Positions 1-6,885 of a stretch of DNA of 11,617 bases are shown here, piece after piece. Every line of letters starts with the position of its first letter. The first letter of the stretch is position 1. This DNA is from Candidatus Adiutrix sp. (lineage in GTDB: Bacteria > Desulfobacterota > Desulfarculia > Adiutricales > Adiutricaceae): the NCBI GenBank assembly GCA_031286085.1, contig JAITUX010000130.1, positions 1-11,617 on the forward strand, read 5' to 3'. The notes beneath the pieces were generated by a model. It had not been told where the DNA came from, searched no databases, and saw nothing but the letters and a program-made list of their open reading frames with translations. A program made the translations under genes and the position numbers.

Positions 1-552
1 ATCGTCGGCGGTGGCCAGTTCGTGCACCTGGCAGACGGCCCGGGGCCAGCGCCAGGCCACTTGGGCGCCGAAACCGGCCCAATCGGCCAGTTGCGGCCCG
101 GGCAGGGCCAGAATGGAAGCCCCGCCCAGGCCGGCCAGTTGTTCCGCCGCGGTGGCCGGGCTTATTTCCAGATCGGCCAGGGCCCTTATCTCCGGCCGGG
201 CCTTCATGTCGGCCACCACCATAGCCCGGGGGAAACGGTGCCTGGCTGCCCTCAACTCCTCCAGGCTGACCGCCTCGGCCAGGGGACAGGAGAGATCGTC
301 CCGGGGAACCAGTATTTCCGCCCGCGGCCCCCGGGCCAGGATGGCCTCGGCCATGAAAGAGGCCCCGCAGACCAGCACCCGGCGCCCCGGCCCGGCGGCC
401 AGGGCCTTCTCCAGCACTTCATAGGCCCCGCCCACGAAATCGGCCACGGCCTTTATTTCCGCCCGCTGGTAAAAGTGGGCCAGTATCTCCACTCCCCGCC
501 GCCCGGCCAGGTCCCGAACCTCGGCCATCTGGGCCAACTTTTTTTCATTCAT
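1..552 (-). CDS. nadA: NadA-family protein (quinolinate synthase-like), N-terminal part, cut by window edge
   Basis: The frame read leftward from an ATG at 552-550 stays open for 184 codons to the window edge. Family marks are AHFYQ (residues 25-29), CGASFMAE (62-69), the first [4Fe-4S] cysteine in SCPLAE (Cys89), and a second in CQVH (Cys174). The third cysteine would lie outside the window. NadA normally condenses iminoaspartate with dihydroxyacetone phosphate to quinolinate in NAD synthesis. Compared from memory with Thermotoga maritima NadA, substrate-contacting positions differ: Ser36 to Ala43, Tyr107 to Asp115, Asn109 to Lys117, Ser124 to Pro132. It is therefore either a divergent NadA or a paralogue with another role. 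It starts 37 bases after the gltX stop with no terminator between, so co-transcription with gltX is likely. No clear Shine-Dalgarno precedes the ATG. Five of its seven isoleucines use ATA, unlike the ATC-rich acs genes. Family membership is fairly sure; the activity is not. Confidence 0.8.
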   Translation of the reverse strand, partial: MNEKKLAQMAEVRDLAGRRGVEILAHFYQRAEIKAVADFVGGAYEVLEKALAAGPGRRVLVCGASFMAEAILARGPRAEILVPRDDLSCPLAEAVSLEELRAARHRFPRAMVVADMKARPEIRALADLEISPATAAEQLAGLGGASILALPGPQLADWAGFGAQVAWRWPRAVCQVHELATADD

Positions 553-589
553 TTTATTTATATATGGCAGGAATCATTGATCCGGGGCC

Positions 590-1981
590 TTAAATTTCTG
601 GCGTTATCACGGCCTCCAAGCGTCGGCGCGTCTTTTCCGGCCCCAGTATTTCCAGTATCTCGAAGAGGCCGGGGCTAGCCGTCCGCCCGGTCAGGGCCAC
701 CCGGAGGGGCTGGGCCAGGGCGGAAAGCTTCAGGCCCTTGGCCGCGGCCAGGCCGCGCAGGAGTTCCTCGAAAGCCTGGGGGGTCAGCCCGGGTTCGCTC
801 AAGGGGCCGCGCAGTTCCTTAAGCAGGGCCAGGTTCTCCGCGGTGAGAAACTTGGCCGCCGCGGCCGGCTCCATTTCCGGCAGGTCCGGGAAATAGAAGT
901 CGGCCTTAGCGGCCAGTTCCGGCAGGGTCTGGCCCCGTTCCCGCACGGTCAGCATAATCTTGGCCAGGGTCTCCTCCGGCGGCCGGGCGTAACCCTTGGC
1001 GGCCAGGTAGGGCCAGACCAGGTCCCCCAGGGTCGCCGGGTCGGTCCCCTTGATGTAATGGGCGTTGAGCCAATTAAGCTTTTCCGGGTTGAAGACTCCG
1101 GCCGAGCGCCCCACCTGGGCCAGGTCGAAGAGGTCCCGCATCTCTTCCAGGCTGAAAATCTCCAGGTCGCCGTGGGACCAGCCCAGGCGGGCCAGGTAGT
1201 TGATGAGGGCCTCGGGCAGGTAGCCCGCTTCCCGGTAGGCCATGACCGAAGTGGCGCCGTGGCGCTTGGAGAGGCGGGTCTTGTCGGCGCCCAGGATCAT
1301 GGGCACATGGGCGAACTTGGGCAGCGGGGCCTCCAGGGCCCGGTAGAGCAGAATCTGGCGGGGGGTGTTGTTGACGTGGTCGTCGCCCCGGACGATGTGG
1401 GTGATGCCCATTTCAATATCGTCCGCCACCACGGCCAGGTTATAGGTGGGCTGGTTGTCGCCCCGCAAGAGGATGAGGTCGTCCAGTTCCTGGTGGGCAA
1501 AGGAAACCGGCCCCTTGATTATATCCGTCCAGCCGGTCTCGCCCTCTTCCGGCCCCCGAAAACGGACCACCGCCCCCGGGGCCGGCCCCAGGCCCACATC
1601 CCGGCAGCGGCCGTCATACTTGGGCTTGCCTCCGGCGGCCAGGGCCGCCTGGCGCCGGGTTTCCAAATCCTCCGGCCGGCAGTGGCACCAGTAGGCCCGG
1701 CCTTGGGCCAGCAGCCTTTCGATATAAGCCCGGTGGATATCCAGCCGCCGGCTCTGATAGACCGGCTCGCCGTCCCAATCCAGCTTCAGCCAGTCCAGGG
1801 CGCCGAGAATGTCCCGGGTGAACTCGGGGGTGGATCTCAGGGCGTCGGTATCCCCTATCCGCAACACGAAACGCCCCCCCTGGCGGCGGGCCAGCAGCCA
1901 GTTGAACAGGGCGGTGCGGGCCCCGCCGACGTGCAGGTGTCCGGTGGGGCTGGGAGCGAAGCGGGTGACCACGTTGGACAT
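590..1981 (-). CDS. gltX: glutamyl-tRNA synthetase (class I, GltX)
   Basis: 463 residues, normal for bacterial GluRS. It charges tRNA-Glu (possibly also tRNA-Gln) with glutamate in the cytoplasm. The Rossmann domain carries the HIGH-type motif PSPTGHLHVGG (10-20). The KMSKS-type loop is TRLSKRHG (235-242). PTYN (178-181) and the RGDDH stretch from Arg198 follow the family. The anticodon-binding helical domain occupies roughly 310-463. A zinc-type motif is partly kept: Cys99, Cys101 and Cys126 are present, but the fourth position (His in E. coli CxH) is Asp128. The most unusual point is RIGDTD at 41-46, where the family has RIEDTD. That Glu (Glu41 in Thermus) contacts the amino group of glutamate; here it is Gly43 (GGG). 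The ATG at 1981 follows GGGGGAA about 8 bases upstream. It has its own promoter at 2013-2041 and lies downstream of the acs terminator, so it is a separate unit leading into nadA. Confidence 0.95.
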   Translation of the reverse strand: MSNVVTRFAPSPTGHLHVGGARTALFNWLLARRQGGRFVLRIGDTDALRSTPEFTRDILGALDWLKLDWDGEPVYQSRRLDIHRAYIERLLAQGRAYWCHCRPEDLETRRQAALAAGGKPKYDGRCRDVGLGPAPGAVVRFRGPEEGETGWTDIIKGPVSFAHQELDDLILLRGDNQPTYNLAVVADDIEMGITHIVRGDDHVNNTPRQILLYRALEAPLPKFAHVPMILGADKTRLSKRHGATSVMAYREAGYLPEALINYLARLGWSHGDLEIFSLEEMRDLFDLAQVGRSAGVFNPEKLNWLNAHYIKGTDPATLGDLVWPYLAAKGYARPPEETLAKIMLTVRERGQTLPELAAKADFYFPDLPEMEPAAAAKFLTAENLALLKELRGPLSEPGLTPQAFEELLRGLAAAKGLKLSALAQPLRVALTGRTASPGLFEILEILGPEKTRRRLEAVITPEI

Positions 1982-2012
1982 GACTTATTCCCCCGGGTTT
2001 TCCAGTCTGTCT

Positions 2013-2041
2013 TTAATACCATAAAGGCCGGCCCCTGGCAA
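2013..2041 (-). promoter_or_regulatory. predicted sigma70-type promoter of gltX-nadA
   Basis: On the minus strand, TTGCCA (2041-2036) and TATTAA (2018-2013) are separated by exactly 17 bases. This would start RNA near 2006, giving a leader of about 25 bases before the gltX ATG. It lies just downstream of the acs terminator, where a new promoter is needed. Match to consensus is good; no experimental support. Confidence 0.55.
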
Positions 2042-2062
2042 GGCCGGCCGTCGGCGGAGATG

Positions 2063-2094
2063 AAAAAAGGAAGGCGCGAAAACGCGCCTTCCTT
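2063..2094 (-). terminator. intrinsic terminator at the end of the acs operon
   Basis: A perfect 12-bp stem (2067-2078 with 2083-2094) closes a four-base loop. Read on the minus strand it is followed by six T residues (2068-2063, two of them within the stem base). It lies 36 bases after the acsE stop. This is the classic rho-independent form and the only hairpin between acsD and gltX with a T run. Confidence 0.85.
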
Positions 2095-2130
2095 CAACCG
2101 GCCGGGCCGGCTTTTCCATCGCTAGGGGGC

Positions 2131-3042
2131 TTAGATGTCCAGCCAGCTTTCGCTGAACAGGGAGTGGCCCAGGATGACCTTGGCCGTCTTGACCACGTCC
2201 CGCTCTTCCTTCTTCAGGGAGCCCAAGTCATACTGCTTGCCGTCCATGACCCCGTAAACCAGGTCCGCGAACCAGGGCAGCTTGCCCTTGCACAAATCCA
2301 TGATGATCGGGTCGAAGGCGTCCACGATGCAGCTGTACATGCCTTTGCGCTTGAGCATGCACAGATAGACCTGGTTCAGGATGGGCCGCAGGTGTTCGGG
2401 GTTGCCGTTGGAGATGTTGGACAGGCCGTTGGTGCTCTTGGCGACCCCGCCTTCCTGAAGGGCGCCCACTATGTCGGGCAGCATTTCAAAGAAGTGCAGG
2501 TTCTGCATGAGCTGGTCCTGCTGAATGTTGACCGGGGTGATGATGGGGTCGATCCAGGCCCGTTCCACGGGAATATCCAGGGCCTGGGCGGCCATGAGCA
2601 GCTCAGTGGTCAGTTCGGCCCGCTCGTTGGCGTCCCGGGCCATGCCGTTGGGGCCCCACATGAGGGCCACGAAGTCGGCGTTGTATTTCTTGACCAGGGG
2701 CAACATGGCGTTATAGCGCTCGGGGCGGCACATGATGGAGTTGATGAGGGCGGGCTTCTTGCAGACCTTGAGCCCGGCCTCAATGGCGTCGATGTTGGAG
2801 GTGTCCAGCACCACGGGCAGGTCGGTGACCTCCTGGACGATGTTCACCACCCAGGGCATGAGTTCCGCGCCGTTCTTGCGGGCGGGCCCGAGGTTGATGT
2901 CAACCCAGTCGGGCTCGGACTTGATTATTTTTTCCACCATGGCCCGAACCGGCTTGGGGTCCTTGTCCTTGAAACCGGCCCCGACGCCCTTGTTGATGAC
3001 GTTGAGGTTTTCCGCTAGGGTGACCATATATTTTTCGGCCAT
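2131..3042 (-). CDS. acsE: methyltetrahydrofolate:corrinoid/iron-sulfur protein methyltransferase
   Basis: 303 residues with a pterin-binding TIM-barrel fold. It transfers the methyl group of 5-methyl-tetrahydrofolate to cob(I)amide on AcsC/AcsD, linking the methyl and carbonyl branches of the Wood-Ljungdahl pathway. Residues matching the Moorella pterin-binding set are present: Asp80 in VLDTSN, Asn101 in LINSIM, Asp165 in IDPIITP, and Asn209 in GLSNISNG. The VDINLGP strand is at 47-53. It is about 40 residues longer than Moorella AcsE, with much of the extra in an insertion near residues 255-280 before the final AKVILGHSLFSESWLDI segment. The ATG at 3042 has AAAGGAG 8 bases upstream. It is the last gene of the acs operon, 76 bases after acsC, and is followed by the intrinsic terminator. 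The acs context favours AcsE over a generic corrinoid methyltransferase. Confidence 0.93.
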   Translation of the reverse strand: MAEKYMVTLAENLNVINKGVGAGFKDKDPKPVRAMVEKIIKSEPDWVDINLGPARKNGAELMPWVVNIVQEVTDLPVVLDTSNIDAIEAGLKVCKKPALINSIMCRPERYNAMLPLVKKYNADFVALMWGPNGMARDANERAELTTELLMAAQALDIPVERAWIDPIITPVNIQQDQLMQNLHFFEMLPDIVGALQEGGVAKSTNGLSNISNGNPEHLRPILNQVYLCMLKRKGMYSCIVDAFDPIIMDLCKGKLPWFADLVYGVMDGKQYDLGSLKKEERDVVKTAKVILGHSLFSESWLDI

Positions 3043-3076
3043 CGCTACGCTCCTTTGTTTGAAGTTGGGGTTCCAA

Positions 3077-3102
3077 GGCGGCCCGGGTGTCCCCGGGCCG
3101 CC
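3077..3102 (-). other. intercistronic hairpin, acsC-acsE gap
   Basis: Perfect 11-bp GC stem (3077-3087 with 3092-3102) and a four-base loop, 16 bases after the acsC stop. No T run follows on the minus strand, so it is probably not a full terminator. An RNA stability or processing role is an inference. Confidence 0.6.
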
Positions 3103-3118
3103 GCTGTCCGCGAAACCG

Positions 3119-4453
3119 TCAGGAAGTTTTGAATTCCTTCAGGAATTTGGGCAGATGGGCCGCTTCACGGGGGCCGATATGCACCTTCCAGCCGGACAAT
3201 TCCTCTTCCATGTCGCCGGAAATGGAGGCGGCATAGCCGGGAATGATGATGTTCTTGTGCTTGATTTTGCCCTCAATGCCGATTTTCTTGACGAACTGGC
3301 CCACATCGTCGCCCGAGAACTTGCCCGCGGCCCAGGCGGTAAGAACCGAAAGGCCTTCGGAATCCTTGATGAGCAGCCAACTGGGCACCCGGCTGCCTTC
3401 CACTTCGCTGGAGACGATGAAGTAGGTAAGGGAGAAGTTGGTGGTGACCAGGACCGGGCTGTTCTCGTTGGGGTTGTTGATGGGGTAGATGTCCTGAACC
3501 ATGGTCATGGGCCGCTGGGGGTCGGTGAAGATGTTCAGGCGTTCCAGGAGCAGGGGGAAGATGGAGGCCCCGTCGAACTCGCCCAGGACCACCACGCCGG
3601 CGTATTTGGCGATGAGGTTCGCGGCGACGGCCGTCTGCAGGGCCAGGTTGGGGGTGATCTCCACCGGGAAGGCGATGGTCGGGAAACCGTAGTCGCGGTT
3701 GCCGCCCAGGGCCGCGCGGCGGATGGCCACGGAATCGGTGAAGGCGTCCTTGACCGTGCGGGCGCCGGAATCAATGACGATGTCCTTGAGGCCCTTTTCG
3801 GTGAGTTTCTTGGTCAGCTCGGCCACCTCGTCCATGTTGGCGGCCTTCAGCCAGACCGGAACCTTGGCCGCCAGGGCCACCTCGGCCACGGCGTCGCAGT
3901 TGGCCTTGGTGGCCGGGCCGATGAGGGGGTTCTTGCCGGCCAGGGCTTCGGCGGCCTTTTTCAGGGCCGCGGCGTCCTCGCTGTAGAGAATGACGGACAT
4001 ATCGCTGTTGGAAACCACGGCCTTGGCCGCCTCGGCCAGGCGGGCCCCGCCCTTGACCATCACCAGTTCCGGACGGAGGTTCAAGCCCACCCGGCTGAAC
4101 TGGAATTTCTCGTAGCGCTTGACCTTGGCCGCGATGTCGGCGTCCGACTCGCTGTCATTGATGAGCGCGGCCAACCCCGTGGGGTTGTAGAAGGTCTTTT
4201 CATGACGGAAAAGCACGGTTTCGCCGCCGATCTTGACGGCGGTGGCCCCGGAACCTATGGTCAGGGGGCGGATGGGCGGCGCGGAAGCGGCGGAAAGCTT
4301 CTCCCGGGACTCGGCGGAAACGTCGGGGCAACTGTCCAATTCAGCCTTGCCCGACGCCAGGTTCATGGCGAAGGCGAGGCAGGTGGCGACGCCACATTTC
4401 TTGCAGTTGGTGCCCGGCAGCATCTTGAAAATCTGGATACCGGTCAGTGCCAT
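3119..4453 (-). CDS. acsC: corrinoid/iron-sulfur protein large subunit (CFeSP gamma, AcsC)
   Basis: 444 residues, close to the 446 of Moorella AcsC. With AcsD it forms CFeSP, which carries the methyl group on cobalt from AcsE to AcsB. The N-terminal [4Fe-4S] domain has Cys17, Cys20, Cys25 and Cys42 (C-x2-C-x4-C-x16-C), at the same positions as in Moorella. A TIM-barrel domain follows, and the C-terminal part (about 325-444, with TNFSLTYFIVSSE and PGYAASISGDME) is the corrinoid-binding domain. I place the start at the ATG at 4453 because TGAGGAG lies 8 bases upstream and MALTGIQIFKMLPGTNC matches the family start. An in-frame TTG at 4546 would add 31 non-family residues across a hairpin. It lies 141 bases after acsB and 76 before acsE. 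Confidence 0.96.
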   Translation of the reverse strand: MALTGIQIFKMLPGTNCKKCGVATCLAFAMNLASGKAELDSCPDVSAESREKLSAASAPPIRPLTIGSGATAVKIGGETVLFRHEKTFYNPTGLAALINDSESDADIAAKVKRYEKFQFSRVGLNLRPELVMVKGGARLAEAAKAVVSNSDMSVILYSEDAAALKKAAEALAGKNPLIGPATKANCDAVAEVALAAKVPVWLKAANMDEVAELTKKLTEKGLKDIVIDSGARTVKDAFTDSVAIRRAALGGNRDYGFPTIAFPVEITPNLALQTAVAANLIAKYAGVVVLGEFDGASIFPLLLERLNIFTDPQRPMTMVQDIYPINNPNENSPVLVTTNFSLTYFIVSSEVEGSRVPSWLLIKDSEGLSVLTAWAAGKFSGDDVGQFVKKIGIEGKIKHKNIIIPGYAASISGDMEEELSGWKVHIGPREAAHLPKFLKEFKTS

Positions 4454-4490
4454 GTTTCTACTCCTCAGGTGTTTTATATGTGGCGGACAA

Positions 4491-4508
4491 CCGCGCCCCA
4501 GGGCGCGG
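4491..4508 (-). other. short GC hairpin ahead of acsC
   Basis: Eight complementary bases on each side (4491-4498 and 4501-4508) around two bases, so in practice 7 bp with a four-base loop. It lies between the larger hairpin at 4551-4583 and the acsC ribosome binding site. No T run follows. Confidence 0.4.
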
Positions 4509-4550
4509 CGTCCTTCGGGGAAATCATGGTTATGGCAAGGCTCCAAGCGG

Positions 4551-4583
4551 GCCGCCGCCGACCCTTCGGGGGCCGGCGGCGGC
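4551..4583 (-). other. intercistronic hairpin, acsB-acsC gap
   Basis: A 10-bp GC stem (4551-4560 with 4574-4583) is topped, after a small asymmetric bulge, by CCC:GGG (4562-4564, 4569-4571). It lies 11 bases after the acsB stop. No T run follows on the minus strand. Confidence 0.6.
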
Positions 4584-4594
4584 TCGGCTTGTCG

Positions 4595-6811
4595 TTAGCC
4601 GAGGATGCCTTCCATCTCCAGGGCCGGATGTTTCTTGGCCTGGAGGAAGGGCAGGATCTCGTCTTCGGTCAGACCCACGGTCTCGTCGGCGATGCGGTCG
4701 ATGAAATCGGGAATGCCGATTTCCTTGCCGCGGGCTTCCAGCTTTTCCCTCAGCTCTTCCTTGAGGCTCTTGGGCATCCAGACCAGGCGCTTCAAGCCGC
4801 CGTCGCCGGCCACGAATTTGCGCTGGACGATGTTATACTTGGCGTGGCCCACAAAGCCGGGGCTCTGGCCCCCGCCGCCCATGGTGCCGGCCAGGGTGCT
4901 GAACTTCATGCCGCTGGGGGTTTCCCCCGTGTAGTCGCGGTGCACGGTCATGATGCCGTTGCAGGAGGGCAGGATGGCGGCGATGCATTCGCAGCAGCCG
5001 CAGGTGGTCATGGGGTCGTTGACCAGGCTGTAGAAACAGACGTTGGTGACGGCCTGGCGGGAGGCTTTTTCGATGAAGTCGTTGGCTCCCTTGAAGATGC
5101 CCAGCCGGGTGTCCGTGCATTCGCCCTTTTCGATGGGCTGGTTGGGGCCGGTGGGGTTGATTTCAAAGCTGGCCTTGCAGTCCATCCAGTTGTAGGCCCC
5201 GCAGAGGCCGGTCCGTTCCGGGCTGACCACGCAGACGTGGTTGGGGGCGAAGCTCTGGCACAGGGTGCAGCTGTAATAGGTTTCGGTGGTCTCGTCGGTC
5301 ATGTTCTCCACGCGGGCGTCCCGGTGGTGGTAGATTCCCCGGGCCTGGTCGCGGACCTTCTCGGCTTCCTTGGCGTCGGTGTAGAGCTTGACCTGGAGCT
5401 TGTCGAAGATGGCGCCGAACTCCTGGTGGAGCTTGGCGTGGAGAATGACGCCGATGTGTTCCAGCTTGAAGCCCTTGGCGATGGCGTCATTGGAAATGCG
5501 GATCATGCCGATGTCGCGCTGGCCCGTGTGCATCATGCCCTGGGCATAGTTCAGGAGGTGGTGGATCTGCCGCTCCAGGATGGGCTCGAAGTCCTCCTGG
5601 AACTTGCGGCCGGCCACTTCGACCTTGATGGCCAGGGGCAGGGAGCCGCCGGGCTTGACGCTGTCCAGGCCGGGGCCGATGATCTCGACCTTGCCGTCCT
5701 CGACATGGTCCATGGGCAGGGAGGTGACCCATTCCACGGTGCAGGTCTTGGAGCCGCCGCCCATTTCCACATGGTATTCGCCCTTGCGGATGCGCTCGCC
5801 CTCGAAGGCCGGGCCGTAGGCCACGGGGATGTCCACCGTGGACACCGTGGTCTTCAGGCCGCGCACTTCCACGGAACGCTGGACGATTTCATGGTGATCG
5901 ACGTTGGGCACCACGTGTTCGTAGGTGCAGACGCCGGTGGGCAGGATGGGGGGAATGTCGGTGTCGGCCAGGGTCGGGAAACCCCAGTTGACGCAGCCGG
6001 CGGCGTTGGCGGCCCATTCGGCGTTGACTTCGCCGAAGGCGTTGACGAAGGCGAAGATGCGGTCCTTGTTATAAAGAAGCATCTTCTGGTAGTCGCCGGG
6101 CTTGACGCCGCCGAAGGCCATGGCCGCGCGGTTGGCGAAGCCCAGGGCGAAGACGGCCGCCGAAATGTCCGGCCCGAAGGGCACCAGGCGGGTGTTCCAG
6201 CCGATTTCCACCCCGGCCTCGATGAGCTGCTGGGAGAAGGTGGTGCCGCCCTGGTTGGCGCACATGAACACGTAAATCGACCGCTTCTGGTATTCCAGGG
6301 CGATCTCCTTGGCGATTTCCGGGCTGGGGGCGGCGCCGACAATGGCCGAGAACCCGGGGGCCGAGCCGTCCACGAACTGGACGCCGCGCTTGCGGAAGAC
6401 GGTGTCTTCAGCCGCGCCGAGCCAGATCTTGCCCTTCTCCAAATCCACTTCCTCGCTGACCAGGTAGAAGTCCGGATCCTCCACGTAACGGATGGCCTCC
6501 ACCACTTCCTCGGCCAATATGGCGGCCATGCCGGCGTCCAGCAAGGGCCCGAGGTAGGGCAGATGGGTCTGGATCTTCACGTGGGGGGGCAAAAGGGACC
6601 GGCAGACCTCCAGGGGCTTCTTGGCGTCGGCCAGGGTCTTGACCGGAATGCCCAGGAGGGAATAGATGAGGGGCAGGTAATAGGCCGTGTTGGGGAATTC
6701 CAACTTCTGCTCCGGCCCGAATTTGTCCAGGGCCTGCTTGTATTTGCCCTCGGCCTTCTGGACTATGTTGTAAGCGCCTTGGATGGCGGCGAATGCTACG
6801 AGTTTGGACAT
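4595..6811 (-). CDS. acsB: acetyl-CoA synthase subunit of CODH/ACS
   Basis: 738 residues, against about 729 in Moorella. It makes acetyl-CoA from CO, the CFeSP methyl group and CoA at the nickel-iron-sulfur A-cluster. All six A-cluster cysteines are present at a constant offset of +9 from Moorella numbering: Cys515, Cys518, Cys527 and Cys537 in YYSCTLCQSFAPNHVC and the following GLCGAYNW, and Cys604 and Cys606 in TTCGC. The N-terminal CODH-binding region is about 1-315, the middle domain about 320-505, and the A-cluster domain about 506-738 (with NGIMTVHRDYTGETPSGM and AGTMGGGGQSPGF). Two further cysteines, Cys607 and Cys609, directly follow the distal ligands, where Moorella has Phe and Ala. 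The ATG at 6811 has AAGGGAG about 10 bases upstream. It follows cooS after 74 bases, so CODH and ACS are made together, as expected for a bifunctional complex with a CO tunnel. Confidence 0.97.
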   Translation of the reverse strand: MSKLVAFAAIQGAYNIVQKAEGKYKQALDKFGPEQKLEFPNTAYYLPLIYSLLGIPVKTLADAKKPLEVCRSLLPPHVKIQTHLPYLGPLLDAGMAAILAEEVVEAIRYVEDPDFYLVSEEVDLEKGKIWLGAAEDTVFRKRGVQFVDGSAPGFSAIVGAAPSPEIAKEIALEYQKRSIYVFMCANQGGTTFSQQLIEAGVEIGWNTRLVPFGPDISAAVFALGFANRAAMAFGGVKPGDYQKMLLYNKDRIFAFVNAFGEVNAEWAANAAGCVNWGFPTLADTDIPPILPTGVCTYEHVVPNVDHHEIVQRSVEVRGLKTTVSTVDIPVAYGPAFEGERIRKGEYHVEMGGGSKTCTVEWVTSLPMDHVEDGKVEIIGPGLDSVKPGGSLPLAIKVEVAGRKFQEDFEPILERQIHHLLNYAQGMMHTGQRDIGMIRISNDAIAKGFKLEHIGVILHAKLHQEFGAIFDKLQVKLYTDAKEAEKVRDQARGIYHHRDARVENMTDETTETYYSCTLCQSFAPNHVCVVSPERTGLCGAYNWMDCKASFEINPTGPNQPIEKGECTDTRLGIFKGANDFIEKASRQAVTNVCFYSLVNDPMTTCGCCECIAAILPSCNGIMTVHRDYTGETPSGMKFSTLAGTMGGGGQSPGFVGHAKYNIVQRKFVAGDGGLKRLVWMPKSLKEELREKLEARGKEIGIPDFIDRIADETVGLTEDEILPFLQAKKHPALEMEGILG

Positions 6812-6849
6812 CTGGTTGTTCTCCCTTCTATATCCTCACACTGGTTTGG

Positions 6850-6878
6850 GGCGCGCGCCCCGCCGGGGGGCGCGCGCC
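6850..6878 (-). other. intercistronic hairpin, cooS-acsB gap
   Basis: Perfect 12-bp stem made only of G and C (6850-6861 with 6867-6878) and a five-base loop. It begins 7 bases after the cooS stop. No T run follows on the minus strand. Confidence 0.65.
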
Positions 6879-6885
6879 GGGGCCT

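Noticed and set aside
4454..4546. Upstream TTG start extending AcsC by 31 residues
   Set aside because: The extension crosses a hairpin, has no family match, and the ATG at 4453 has a better ribosome site and the right N-terminus.
4454..4594. Internal promoter before acsC (TATAAA on the minus strand near 4477)
   Set aside because: No acceptable -35 box at 16-18 bases; the fitting position falls within the GC hairpin.
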